Notes under the pieces: model-generated
The model's database searches: none
What the model was told of the DNA's origin: nothing
The model's input: the letters and a program-made list of their open reading frames with translations, nothing else
Shown: one piece after another, positions 46,829 through 54,810 of the stretch
Layout: each line of letters opens with the position of its first letter
How positions within the stretch are numbered: position 1 is the stretch's first letter
Position numbers and translations under genes: made by a program
Source of the DNA: Nocardioides sp. Arc9.136
GTDB taxonomy: Bacteria > Actinomycetota > Actinomycetes > Propionibacteriales > Nocardioidaceae
Length of the DNA stretch: 64,000 nt
Assembly: GCF_030506255.1 (NCBI RefSeq)
Contig: NZ_CP113431.1
Location: 558,001-622,000, forward strand
Reading direction: 5' to 3'

Positions 46829-46851
46829 CACAATTCAACACATGATGAATT
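46829..46851 (+). promoter_or_regulatory. Leaderless promoter with overlapping TetR-type operator
   Basis: CACAAT (46829-46834) ends 7 bases before ATG 46842. AATTCA-N8-TGAATT (46832-46851) is a perfect 6-bp dyad covering the -10, the start site and the first codons. A repressor bound here would block initiation. Confidence 0.6.
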
Positions 46852-47555
46852 CGGTGGTGGCGGTACGGGGGCTCCGGGTCGTGCGCGGCGGGCGGGCGGT
46901 CCTCGACGGCCTCGACCTCGAGGTGGGGGCCGGCGTCACGGGCCTGCTGGGGCCGTCCGGGTGCGGCAAGTCCACGCTCCTGCGCGCGCTCGTCGGCGTG
47001 CAGCGCACCGCCGCCGGGACCGTCGAGGTGCTCGGCCACCCGGCGGGCAGCCGACCGCTGCGGCACCGGGTGGGCTACGTGACCCAGGCGGCGTCGGTCT
47101 ACGACGACCTCACCGTCGCCGAGAACCTGCGCTTCTTCGCTCGCGTCCTCGACGCCGGGCCCGACGCGGTCGAGCGCGCGGTCGCGGCCGTCGGCCTCGG
47201 TGCGCACCGGGACGCGGTCGTCGGGAGGCTCTCGGGCGGCCAGCGCAGCCGGGCCAGCCTCGCCGTCGCGCTCCTGCGCTCCCCGGACCTGCTGGTGCTC
47301 GACGAGCCGACCGTCGGGCTGGACCCGGTCCTGCGGCGCGACCTCTGGTCCCTGTTCCACCGCCTGGCCGACGACGGCGCGGCGGTGCTGGTCTCCAGCC
47401 ACGTCATGGACGAGGCCGAGCGGTGCGACCGGCTCCTGCTGATGCGGGAGGGGCGGATCATCGCCGACGACAGCCCGGCCGGGGTCAAGCGGCGCGTCGG
47501 CGCGGCCGACGTCGAGGGCGCGTTCCTGGCCCTGGTCGAGGGCGGTGCCGCATGA
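46842..47555 (+). CDS. ABC exporter ATP-binding protein
   Basis: 237 aa. Walker A GPSGCGKST, signature RLSGGQRSRASLAVALL, Walker B LLVLDEPTVGLDPV, switch VLVSSHVMDEAERC. The wording TVGLDP and SSHVMDEA is that of DrrA/CcmA-type exporters. Start at ATG 46842 (leaderless); a second in-frame ATG follows immediately. Works with the permease overlapping its stop, probably exporting a drug or lipid. Confidence 0.92.
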   Translation: MMNSVVAVRGLRVVRGGRAVLDGLDLEVGAGVTGLLGPSGCGKSTLLRALVGVQRTAAGTVEVLGHPAGSRPLRHRVGYVTQAASVYDDLTVAENLRFFARVLDAGPDAVERAVAAVGLGAHRDAVVGRLSGGQRSRASLAVALLRSPDLLVLDEPTVGLDPVLRRDLWSLFHRLADDGAAVLVSSHVMDEAERCDRLLLMREGRIIADDSPAGVKRRVGAADVEGAFLALVEGGAA

Positions 47556-48289
47556 GCGCGCGGATCACCCTCGCCGTGGCCGGCCGGGTGCTGCTCCAGC
47601 TGCGCCGCGACCACCGCACGCTGGCGATGCTGCTGGTGCTGCCGTGCCTGCTGGTCGCGCTGCTGGCCTGGATGTACGCCGACGTCGGCGGCGAGACGTT
47701 CGACCGGGTCGGCCCCTCGCTGCTCGCGATCTTCCCCTTCGTCGTGATGTTCCTGGTCACGAGCGTCACCACGCTGCGCGAGCGCTCGAGCGGGACCCTC
47801 GAGCGCCTCCTGGCCATGCCGACGGGCCGGCTCGACCTGCTGGTGGGCTACGCGCTCGCCTTCGGCCTGGTGGCCGCGGTGCAGGCGGCGCTCGCGGTCG
47901 GGGTAGGCGTCGGCCTGCTCGACCTCGACGTCGTCGGGGCCGTGTGGCTGCTCGGGGTGGTCGCGATCGCCGACGCGGTCCTCGGCACCGCGCTCGGGCT
48001 GCTGGTCAGCGCCTTCGCGCGCACCGAGTTCCAGGCGGTGCAGTTCATGCCCGCGCTCGTCGTCCCCCAGATCCTGCTGTGCGGCCTGTTCGTGCCGCGC
48101 GACCTGCTGCCCCGGGCGCTCGGCGTGGTCAGCGACCTGCTGCCGCTGTCCTACGCGACCGACGCGATGCTGCACCTGAGCAGGTCGGCGACCACGGGGG
48201 AGGTGTGGAAGGACCTGGCGGTGGTGGCCGGCTTCGCGCTCGCCGGGCTGGCCCTCGGTGCCGCGACACTGCGCCGGCGAACCGCCTGA
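47552..48289 (+). CDS. ABC-2 type exporter permease
   Basis: 245 aa with six predicted helices, an ABC-2 architecture. The segment TSVTTLRERSSGTLERLLAMP after the first two helices is the hallmark of DrrB/ABC-2 permeases, and GLFVPRDLLPRALGVVSDLLPLSYATDAM is the conserved penultimate loop. ATGA overlap with the ATPase gene. Controlled, by inference, by the TetR gene upstream. Confidence 0.92.
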   Translation: MSARITLAVAGRVLLQLRRDHRTLAMLLVLPCLLVALLAWMYADVGGETFDRVGPSLLAIFPFVVMFLVTSVTTLRERSSGTLERLLAMPTGRLDLLVGYALAFGLVAAVQAALAVGVGVGLLDLDVVGAVWLLGVVAIADAVLGTALGLLVSAFARTEFQAVQFMPALVVPQILLCGLFVPRDLLPRALGVVSDLLPLSYATDAMLHLSRSATTGEVWKDLAVVAGFALAGLALGAATLRRRTA

Positions 48290-48335
48290 GGAGCCGGGGG
48301 CGCTCCTCCCTGCAGGCGGCGGCGGCGCCGCGACG

Positions 48336-48341
48336 TACCCT
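48336..48341 (+). promoter_or_regulatory. -10 hexamer TACCCT, leaderless promoter of the proline dehydrogenase gene
   Basis: Ends 7 bases before ATG 48349. Confidence 0.6.
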
Positions 48342-48348
48342 CCACACC

Positions 48349-49296
48349 ATGTCCCTGCTCCGCCAGCCGCTCCTCGCGCTGTCCCGCAGCACCACCGTCC
48401 GCGAGCTCGTCAGCACCCTGCCGGTCTCCAGCGGGATCGTGCGCAGCTACGTCCCCGGCGAGACCACCGCGGCCGCGGTGGCGACGTCGGCCGGGCTCGT
48501 CGACGACGGCCTCAAGGTGACCCTGGACTTCCTTGGCGAGGACACCACCGACCTGGCCCAGGCCGACGCGACGGTGCAGGCCTACGTCGAGCTGCTGGGC
48601 CAGCTCTCGGCGCGCGGCCTGGCCCGCCACGCGGAGGTGTCGGTGAAGCTCTCCGCGATCGGGCAGGCGCTGCCCACCTCCGAGCGCGGCACCGGTCACC
48701 ACGTCGCGCTGGAGAACGCCCGCACCATCTGCCGGGCGGCCCGCAACGCCGGCACGACGGTCACCCTCGACATGGAGGACCACACCACCACCGACTCGAC
48801 GCTGGCGATCCTGCGCGACCTGCGCAAGGACTTCCCCGAGACCGGTGCGGTGCTGCAGGCCTACCTCCACCGCACCGAGGCCGACTGCCGCGAGCTCGCC
48901 CACGAGGGCTCGCGGGTCCGGCTCTGCAAGGGCGCGTACGACGAGCCGGAGGAGGTCGCCTACCAGACCCGCCTCGACGTCGACACCGCCTACGTCCGCT
49001 GCCTCAAGATCCTCCTGGCCGGCCAGGGCTACCCGATGATCGCCACCCACGACCCGCGGATGGTCGAGATCGCCTCCTCGTTGGCCAGCCGGTACGGCCG
49101 CGAGCAGGGGACCTACGAGTTCCAGATGCTCTACGGCATCCGCCCCGAGGAGCAGCGCCGGCTCGCCCGCGCGGGCGACACCGTCCGCGTCTACCTGCCC
49201 TACGGCGGCGAGTGGTACGGCTACCTCATGCGCCGCCTCGCCGAGCGCCCCAAGAACCTGACATTCTTCCTCCGCTCGTTGATCTCGAAGAAGTAG
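48349..49296 (+). CDS. Proline dehydrogenase
   Basis: FAD enzyme (315 aa) oxidising proline to pyrroline-5-carboxylate; monofunctional as in Mycobacterium and Thermus PruB/PutB. Barrel motifs VSVKLSAIGQAL, TLDMEDHTTTDSTL, QAYLHRTEADC, VRLCKGAYDEPEEVAYQ, ATHDPRM and YEFQMLYGIRPEEQRRLA carry FAD and proline contacts. It stands 10 bases before proC, which catalyses the reverse direction of the proline cycle. Confidence 0.94.
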   Translation: MSLLRQPLLALSRSTTVRELVSTLPVSSGIVRSYVPGETTAAAVATSAGLVDDGLKVTLDFLGEDTTDLAQADATVQAYVELLGQLSARGLARHAEVSVKLSAIGQALPTSERGTGHHVALENARTICRAARNAGTTVTLDMEDHTTTDSTLAILRDLRKDFPETGAVLQAYLHRTEADCRELAHEGSRVRLCKGAYDEPEEVAYQTRLDVDTAYVRCLKILLAGQGYPMIATHDPRMVEIASSLASRYGREQGTYEFQMLYGIRPEEQRRLARAGDTVRVYLPYGGEWYGYLMRRLAERPKNLTFFLRSLISKK

Positions 49297-49306
49297 GGGC
49301 GAAGCT

Positions 49307-50110
49307 GTGTCGCAGACCGCGATCCTCGGTGCCGGCGTCATGGGGGAGACCCTCCTGTCCGGCCTGGTCCGCGCCGGGCGGCGGGTCGACGACCTGCTCG
49401 TCGGCGAGAAGCGTGCCGAGCGGGCCCGCGAGCTCGAGGAGCGGTACGGCGTCGCGGTGGTCGCCAACGTCGAGGCGGCCCGCCGCGCCGACACCGTCGT
49501 GCTGGTCGTCAAGCCGCAGGACATGGGCGACGTGCTCGCCGAGATCGCCCCGGTGCTCCGCCCCGGCCAGCTGGTCGTGTCGCTGGCGGCCGGCACCACC
49601 ACCGCCTTCATCGAGTTGCGCGTCCCCGAGGGGGTCGCGGTCGTGCGGGTCATGCCGAACACCCCGGCCCTCGTCGACGAGGGGATGGCGGCGATCTCGC
49701 CGGGGTCGCACTGCTCCGAGGCCGACCTCACCGAGGTCGAGTCGCTCATGGGCTCGGTCGGCCGGGTGCTGCGGATCCCCGAGCGCCAGCAGGACGCCGT
49801 CACCGCGATCAGCGGCTCCGGACCGGCGTACATCTTCTTCGTCGTCGAGTCGATGATCGAGGCCGGCGTGCACCTGGGACTGCCCCGGGCGACGGCCTCC
49901 GACCTCGTCATCCAGACCCTCGTCGGCTCGGCGAAGATGCTCCGGGAGACCGGCACGCACCCCACCGTGCTGCGCGAGCAGGTCACCTCCCCGGCCGGCA
50001 CGACGGCCTCGGCGCTGCGCGAGCTCGAGGTGCACAAGGTCCGGGCCGCGTTCCTCGCGGCCATGGAGGCCGCCCGCGACCGCTCCCGCGAGCTGGCCGA
50101 GGGGTCCTGA
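49307..50110 (+). CDS. proC: Pyrroline-5-carboxylate reductase
   Basis: Last step of proline synthesis (267 aa). Rossmann motif AILGAGVMGETLLSGL at residues 4-19, and the C-terminal dimer domain with AVTAISGSGPAYIFFVVESM and SPAGTTASALRELE. GTG 49307 is 10 bases after the proline dehydrogenase stop, and GGGGCGAAG may serve as ribosome-binding site. Equivalent of Rv0500 in its locus. Confidence 0.96.
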   Translation: MSQTAILGAGVMGETLLSGLVRAGRRVDDLLVGEKRAERARELEERYGVAVVANVEAARRADTVVLVVKPQDMGDVLAEIAPVLRPGQLVVSLAAGTTTAFIELRVPEGVAVVRVMPNTPALVDEGMAAISPGSHCSEADLTEVESLMGSVGRVLRIPERQQDAVTAISGSGPAYIFFVVESMIEAGVHLGLPRATASDLVIQTLVGSAKMLRETGTHPTVLREQVTSPAGTTASALRELEVHKVRAAFLAAMEAARDRSRELAEGS

Positions 50111-50147
50111 GGCGGAACCCTCCCGCCCGCGCACCCGTCCCACCCGC

Positions 50148-50999
50148 GTGAGGCACCCCACGACCGCCGCCGCGCTCGCGCCGCTCGTCCTGCTCGTGCT
50201 GTCGGCCGGCGGCTGCGGCACCGGCGGCGTCGTCCTCGACGGCGCGCCCGTCGCGTCGCCGTACGACGGACCGATGAGCGCGCCGGTCTCGCACGCCGAC
50301 CAGGCCGGCGTCCGGGAGCGGTCCGGCGCTGCCGCGCTCGCGCTGGAGTGCGACGGGCGGCCCTGGGACGGCGGCGGCGCCGACTACGACAGCGGCCTCG
50401 CCGAGGTGGCGGACAGCCCGGACGCGGCGCTGAGCACCTGGTTCGACCAGGACCCGGTCGGCCACCTGCCGACCACGGGCTACCGGGCCGAGCGCGCGGA
50501 CGGTGACCGGGTCCTGCTGTCCTACGACGTGGGGGAGCGGACGCGGGTCGCGGTCGTCGTGCACGACGGCGTGCGGGACTTCCGCGGCGAGACCGGCTGG
50601 GGGGTCGAGGCCTGGGCGCAGTGCGACGTCTCCGAGCTCCCGGCCGAGGTCTCCGACGCCCTGGGCCTCGAGGTGTGGACCGACGCCGACGGCCGCCGGG
50701 TGCCCACCGACCGGGTCGGGTCGCGGCCGGGGCCCGAGCACTGCGACTGGCAGGACATCACCTTCCTCGAGACCGGCGGGCGGGAGTACCTGCGCGACGT
50801 CGACGGCGAGCTCGCCGCCCTCACCGCCGGCCGGTTCGCCGCGGACGCGACGCTCCCCGCCGGCGCCCGGGACACCGGCTGGTCGCGGGACGGGCGGCGG
50901 CTCTGGCTCGCCGGGGACGCGGCGTACCTCGTGAGCACCGAGGAGCCGGAGGACGTCGAGCGCTGGCCGGCCAGCACCGAGCCGATCGGCTGCGCCTGA
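50148..50999 (+). CDS. Putative lipoprotein of unknown function
   Basis: 283 aa. Signal with lipobox LSAGGC (Cys23). The mature part is acidic, without repeats, and includes four to five cysteines (LECDGRPW, AQCDVSE, EHCDWQD, PIGCA) that may pair in the oxidising exterior. No domain recognised. Begins 37 bases after proC with GTG, no clear -10 or ribosome-binding site, so cotranscription with proC is probable. Confidence 0.7.
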   Translation: MRHPTTAAALAPLVLLVLSAGGCGTGGVVLDGAPVASPYDGPMSAPVSHADQAGVRERSGAAALALECDGRPWDGGGADYDSGLAEVADSPDAALSTWFDQDPVGHLPTTGYRAERADGDRVLLSYDVGERTRVAVVVHDGVRDFRGETGWGVEAWAQCDVSELPAEVSDALGLEVWTDADGRRVPTDRVGSRPGPEHCDWQDITFLETGGREYLRDVDGELAALTAGRFAADATLPAGARDTGWSRDGRRLWLAGDAAYLVSTEEPEDVERWPASTEPIGCA

Positions 51000-51017
51000 G
51001 GGACGAGGGGCGCCTGG

Positions 51018-51023
51018 CAGGAT
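51018..51023 (+). promoter_or_regulatory. -10 hexamer CAGGAT, leaderless promoter
   Basis: Ends 7 bases before ATG 51031. Confidence 0.5.
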
Positions 51024-51030
51024 CGGGTGC

Positions 51031-51744
51031 ATGCCCGCCGCCGACACGCAGGTCCGGTTCTGGTTCGACCCCGTCTGCCCGTTCGCCTGGCTGACCAGCG
51101 AGTGGGTGCGCACCGTGCAGCGCGAGCGCGGCCTGGACGTCGAGTGGCGGTTCATCTCGCTGCGGCTGCTGAACAAGGACGTCGACTACGACGCGCAGTT
51201 CCCGCCGGACTACGAGGCCGGCCACACCGCCGGGCTCCGGCTGCTCCGGGTCTGCGCCCGGGTCCGCGACGAGCACGGTCCCGACGCCGTGGCGCGGCTC
51301 TACGAGGTGCTCGGCCACCGGATCCACGACGCCGAGCCCACCGGCCGGGAGACACGCGGCACGGCGGCGTTCCTCGCCCCGGCCCTCGAGGAGGCGGGGC
51401 TCCCGGCGGACCTGGTCGAGGCGCTCGAGGAGGAGTCGCGCGACGGCCAGGTCCAGGCCGAGACCGACGAGGCCCTGGCGCTGACCGGCAAGGACGTCGG
51501 CACGCCGATCATCGCCGTCGGGGACGGCGTGGGGTTCTTCGGGCCGGTCATCAGCCGGCTGCCCGCGCCCGAGGACGCCGTGCGGCTGTGGGACCACGTC
51601 GTCGGGCTGGCGTCGTTCCCGGGGTTCGCCGAGCTCAAGCGCAGCCTGCGGGAGCGGCCCCAGCTGCGCTCCTTCGGCGTGGAGCCGCAGGGGACCGGCG
51701 CCGAGGAGGACTGGCACGGCGGCAGCCGGCGGCAGCACCGCTGA
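51031..51744 (+). CDS. DsbA-family oxidoreductase resembling Rv2466c (mycothiol-dependent)
   Basis: 237 aa. FWFDPVCPFAWLTSEWV at residues 10-26 and the later GTPIIAVGDGVGFFGPVISRLP and SFPGFAELKRSLRE follow M. tuberculosis Rv2466c, a mycothiol-dependent nitroreductase/disulfide reductase, as I remember it. The active site here is C16-P-F-A19, with the second cysteine of CPWC replaced by Ala, hence a monothiol enzyme. Helical insert between is typical of FrnE-like proteins. No signal peptide. Confidence 0.85.
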   Translation: MPAADTQVRFWFDPVCPFAWLTSEWVRTVQRERGLDVEWRFISLRLLNKDVDYDAQFPPDYEAGHTAGLRLLRVCARVRDEHGPDAVARLYEVLGHRIHDAEPTGRETRGTAAFLAPALEEAGLPADLVEALEEESRDGQVQAETDEALALTGKDVGTPIIAVGDGVGFFGPVISRLPAPEDAVRLWDHVVGLASFPGFAELKRSLRERPQLRSFGVEPQGTGAEEDWHGGSRRQHR

Positions 51745-51747
51745 GGC

Positions 51748-52425
51748 TCACACCTCGCGCAGAGAGCCGATCAGCCCGACCACGTCGTCGACGACCCCGC
51801 GCACGACCGGGAGCCGGGAGAGCCGGGCCAGCCGGTCGACCACCGGGACCAACCGCTCCACGAGGACCCGGCTGCGCTGCTGGTCCGGGCTCGCGTCGTA
51901 CACCCAGAACAGCACCACGCCCATCTGCAGCAGCCAGAGCAGCCCGGGCAGCTCCCGGCGCAGGCCGGTCGCGACCTTGAGGTCCGACCCAGACACGACC
52001 TGCTCGAAGATCGCGGTGCTCGCCTCGCGGGCGGGCGCGGACTCCGGGCTGAACGGCGAGAGCGGGCTGGCCGGGTCCGCGGCGTTGCGGAAGAACTGCC
52101 CGGCGAAGGCGTGGTGGGGGCGGGCGACGTCGAGCCAGGCCAGCAGGACGGCGCGGAGCCGGCCGGCGAACGTCCGCTCGCTCTCCAGCGCCTCCTGCGC
52201 CGCAGCCGCGTGCTCGACCTGCATCCGGTCGTAGAACGCCTGGACCAGGTGCTCCTTGGAGCCGAAGTAGTAGTAGGCGTTGCCGACCGAGACGCCGGCC
52301 TCCCGGGCGATCGCCCGCATCGTCGTGCGGTCGTAGCCCTCGGCCCGGAACAGCCGCATCGCCGCCTCCGCGATCGCCGCCCTGGTCTGCTCAGCCTTGG
52401 GCGATCGGGGGGCAGGATCCGGCAC
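51748..52425 (-). CDS. TetR-family transcriptional regulator
   Basis: 225 aa. Helix-turn-helix at about residues 33-55 (TTMRAIAREAGVSVGNAYYYFGSKEHLVQAFY). The start at GTG 52425 is chosen since TACCCT lies exactly 7 bases upstream; GTGs at 52446 and 52443 are alternatives deeper in the upstream gene. It overlaps the 3' end of the DCC gene by 35 bases. It ends 3 bases after the converging oxidoreductase gene. Probably binds the paired TTGAAC-N2-GTTCAA sites upstream of this operon. Confidence 0.88.
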   Translation of the reverse strand: MPDPAPRSPKAEQTRAAIAEAAMRLFRAEGYDRTTMRAIAREAGVSVGNAYYYFGSKEHLVQAFYDRMQVEHAAAAQEALESERTFAGRLRAVLLAWLDVARPHHAFAGQFFRNAADPASPLSPFSPESAPAREASTAIFEQVVSGSDLKVATGLRRELPGLLWLLQMGVVLFWVYDASPDQQRSRVLVERLVPVVDRLARLSRLPVVRGVVDDVVGLIGSLREV

Positions 52426-52843
52426 AGCGCCCAGGGTAGTCACCACCGTCGACCCCCTCCCGCAGCTCGGCCCGCCCGAGCAGGTGCCGCACGCCGGCGG
52501 CCGAGCAGGCCGCGGCGCGGGCGAGCGGCAGCCACTGTGGCCGGGCGAGGCGCTCGGCGCTCGCCCGGTGCCGCGCCGTCGCCCACAGGCACATCACCCA
52601 GGCGTGCTCGGCGGTCCACACCGCACCGTCGTCGCCCACCACCGTGACCTCCCGCAGCGTCCGGTCGTGGTCGAGGCCGGGGAACCGGGCCCGCGCCTGC
52701 GCCGAGCCCGCCGGCAGCAGGTCCAGCCGCACGAGCACCGGCTGGACGGCCAGCCAGTCGCGGAACCGCGAGCACAGGGGACAGGCCGCGTCGTACAGCA
52801 CGGTCAGCCCGGTGGGCGTCGGTGCCGTCACCGGTCCCGGCAC
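52391..52843 (-). CDS. DCC-family thiol-disulfide oxidoreductase-like protein (DUF393)
   Basis: 150 aa. TVLYDAACPLCSRFRDWL near residues 14-31 is the D-x-x-C-P-x-C signature of the DCC family, which has a thioredoxin-like beginning and no proven substrate. GTG 52843 is 6 bases after the membrane-protein stop. Extra cysteines near the C-terminus (RAAACSAAG, GRCAGSC) are unusual for the family. Confidence 0.82.
   Translation of the reverse strand: MPGPVTAPTPTGLTVLYDAACPLCSRFRDWLAVQPVLVRLDLLPAGSAQARARFPGLDHDRTLREVTVVGDDGAVWTAEHAWVMCLWATARHRASAERLARPQWLPLARAAACSAAGVRHLLGRAELREGVDGGDYPGRCAGSCPPIAQG
52433..52438 (-). promoter_or_regulatory. Internal -10 hexamer TACCCT for the tetR gene
   Basis: Lies in the 3' end of the DCC gene on the minus strand and ends 7 bases before GTG 52425, allowing regulator expression apart from the operon promoter. 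Confidence 0.5.
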
Positions 52844-52849
52844 GCCCGC

Positions 52850-53275
52850 TCACCGGCCCGGAGCGGGGGCGGCCGGGAACGGCGCCGCGACGTAGGCCTG
52901 CGGCTCGACGGGCGCACGCCGCAGCTCCTCCATCCGGTGCCGGCGGCGGATGGCGTTGAAGACGTAGACGTTGAGGAAGTGGACGACGCCGAGGACGACC
53001 GTCACCACGCCGATCTTCACGCTCAGCTCCTCGACCAGCCCGCGCAGGTCGGGCACCTCGGTCCCGATCCGCAGGTAGAGGCTGACGAAGCCGAGGTTGA
53101 GCAGGTAGAAGCCGACGACGAGGAGCCGGTTGACCGCGCCAGCGAGCGCGTCGTTGCCGGCGTAGACGTCCTCGAGGAACAGCCGGCCGTTGCGGGAGAG
53201 CGTGCTCGCCACCCAGACGGTGAGGGGCAGTGCGACGGCGAGGTAGACGGCGTAGGTGCCGAGGGTCCAGTCCAT
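52850..53275 (-). CDS. Small multi-helix membrane protein of unknown function
   Basis: 141 aa with three hydrophobic segments (about 8-27, 48-70 and 86-108), then a basic RRRHRMEELRR stretch that would face the cytoplasm and a Pro/Ala-rich tail. Such proteins near DCC and TetR genes recur in actinobacteria, but I cannot name a function. ATG 53275 has GGAGGAA 5 bases upstream. First gene of the regulated operon. Confidence 0.78.
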   Translation of the reverse strand: MDWTLGTYAVYLAVALPLTVWVASTLSRNGRLFLEDVYAGNDALAGAVNRLLVVGFYLLNLGFVSLYLRIGTEVPDLRGLVEELSVKIGVVTVVLGVVHFLNVYVFNAIRRRHRMEELRRAPVEPQAYVAAPFPAAPAPGR

Positions 53276-53289
53276 GGGTTCCTCCGTTG

Positions 53290-53346
53290 TTGAACGTGTT
53301 CAAGTCCTGACGTCCTGACCATAAGGCGACTTTTGAACAGGTTCAA
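53290..53346 (-). promoter_or_regulatory. Promoter with two TTGAAC-N2-GTTCAA operators
   Basis: Perfect dyads at 53333-53346 (TTGAACAGGTTCAA) and 53290-53303 (TTGAACGTGTTCAA), 43 bases apart. On the minus strand TTGAAC (53346-53341), a 17-base spacer and TATGGT (53323-53318) form a good sigma-70-type promoter, so one operator covers the -35 and the other the early transcribed region. Confidence 0.75.
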
Positions 53347-53426
53347 GACGCGGCGTGTCTCGACGTGTGCGTCCAGCCCGGCGGAGGGACGGCTGGACGT
53401 GACGGGTCGGTGGTGGCACGGCCGAG

Positions 53427-53432
53427 TAGCGT
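53427..53432 (+). promoter_or_regulatory. -10 hexamer TAGCGT, leaderless promoter of acuC
   Basis: Ends 7 bases before ATG 53440. Confidence 0.65.
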
Positions 53433-53439
53433 CGCGCCC

Positions 53440-54633
53440 ATGTCCACCTGTCAGGGGCCCTCGACCGTCGTGTTCGACCAGACCCTGGCGCAGTACGACT
53501 TCGGTCCCTCGCACCCGATGTCACCGCTCCGCGTCGACCTCACGATGCGGCTCGCCACCGAGCTCGGCGTGGTCGGCGCCGGCGGGTCCGGGCTCCGCGT
53601 GGTCCCGGCGCCGGTCGCCGACCGCGACCTCATCGCGACCGTCCACGACCCCGCGCTCATCGAGGCGGTCGAGCGGGCGGGGCGGACCGTGGGGCCCGAC
53701 GAGATGTTCGGCCTCGGCACCGAGGACAACCCCGTCTTCCGCGACATGCACCAGGCCGCCGCCCACGTCGTCGGCGCCAGCGTCGAGGCCTTCCGCCAGG
53801 TCTGGTCCGGGGAGTCGCTGCACGCCGCCAACGTCACCGGCGGGCTGCACCACGCCATGCCCGACCGGGCGAGCGGCTTCTGCATCTACAACGACGTGGC
53901 GGTCGGCATCCAGCACCTCCTCGACAGCGGCGCGGAGCGGGTCGCGTACGTCGACGTCGACGTGCACCACGGCGACGGGGTGGAGCGGATCTTCTGGGAC
54001 GACCCCCGCGTGCTGACCGTCTCCCTGCACGAGACCGGCCAGATGCTCTTCCCCGGCACCGGCTTCCCCGAGGACCTCGGTGGGCCCGGGGCGGAGGGGT
54101 CGGCCGTCAACGTCGCCCTGCCGCCGGGCACGTCGGACGCCGGCTGGCTGCGCGCCTTCCACGCCGTCGTCCCGCCGCTGCTGCGCGAGTTCGACCCGGA
54201 CGTGCTGGTCACCCAGCAGGGCTGCGACTCCCACGCCCAGGACCCGCTCGCCCACCTGATGCTCAGCGTCGACGGCCAGCGCGCGGCGTACCTCGCTCTC
54301 CACGACCTGGCCCACGAGGTCGCCGACGGACGGTGGGTGGCGACCGGGGGCGGCGGCTACGCCCTGGTCGAGGTCGTGCCCCGGGCGTGGACGCACCTGC
54401 TCGCCATCGTCGGCGGCGCGCCGCTCGACCCGCACCTGGAGACGCCGGGCGGCTGGCGCGAGCACGTGCGCGAGCGGCTGGACCGCACCGCGCCGTACCT
54501 CATGACCGACGGCCGTACGCCGGCCTACCGGGACTGGCGCGACGGGTACGACCCGGACACCTGGTTGGACCGGGCGATCCACGCCACCCGGATGGCTGCG
54601 TTCCCCTGCCACGGGCTGGACCCGATGCCCTGA
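53440..54633 (+). CDS. acuC: AcuC-type histone-deacetylase-family protein
   Basis: Zinc-dependent deacetylase (397 aa) expected to remove acetyl groups from lysines of acetyl-CoA synthetase or other proteins. Active-site stretches: GGLHHAMPDRASGFCIYND (catalytic His pair), VAYVDVDVHHGDGVE (zinc Asp and His), QQGCDSHAQDPL and ATGGGGYALVEVV. The His, Asp and Tyr set is complete. ATG 53440 is chosen over an in-frame upstream start because of its -10 hexamer. No acuA or acsA adjoins it. Confidence 0.92.
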   Translation: MSTCQGPSTVVFDQTLAQYDFGPSHPMSPLRVDLTMRLATELGVVGAGGSGLRVVPAPVADRDLIATVHDPALIEAVERAGRTVGPDEMFGLGTEDNPVFRDMHQAAAHVVGASVEAFRQVWSGESLHAANVTGGLHHAMPDRASGFCIYNDVAVGIQHLLDSGAERVAYVDVDVHHGDGVERIFWDDPRVLTVSLHETGQMLFPGTGFPEDLGGPGAEGSAVNVALPPGTSDAGWLRAFHAVVPPLLREFDPDVLVTQQGCDSHAQDPLAHLMLSVDGQRAAYLALHDLAHEVADGRWVATGGGGYALVEVVPRAWTHLLAIVGGAPLDPHLETPGGWREHVRERLDRTAPYLMTDGRTPAYRDWRDGYDPDTWLDRAIHATRMAAFPCHGLDPMP

Positions 54634-54695
54634 GCGGGCGCGATCGCGGGGTCCGGTCGGTCGTGGCGCAAGCGGACACGCCGAGCGCCAGGATC

Positions 54696-54762
54696 TTTTT
54701 TCGTCTTCCCCTTCCCCACCAGTCACACGTGCCCCTATTCTCACCGGAGCGCGCCCGTGTGA
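54696..54762 (+). promoter_or_regulatory. Promoter region of the HTH gene: T-tract, TATTCT and inverted repeat
   Basis: T6 at 54696-54701 opens a pyrimidine-rich, lower-GC stretch. TATTCT (54736-54741) is the best -10, with transcription near 54748 and a leader of about 63 bases. TCACACG (54723-54729) and CGTGTGA (54756-54762) form inverted half-sites around it. The T-tract could instead end acuC transcription, but no stem precedes it. Confidence 0.45.
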
Positions 54763-54810
54763 TCACCGCTGGGGAAGTCGGTGGCGGGCGCAGAGAAAGC
54801 ACGGTGTGCC

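Noticed and set aside
53290..53346. SOS (LexA) boxes
   Set aside because: Half-sites GAAC and GTTC are separated by 2 bases rather than the 4 of actinobacterial LexA sites.
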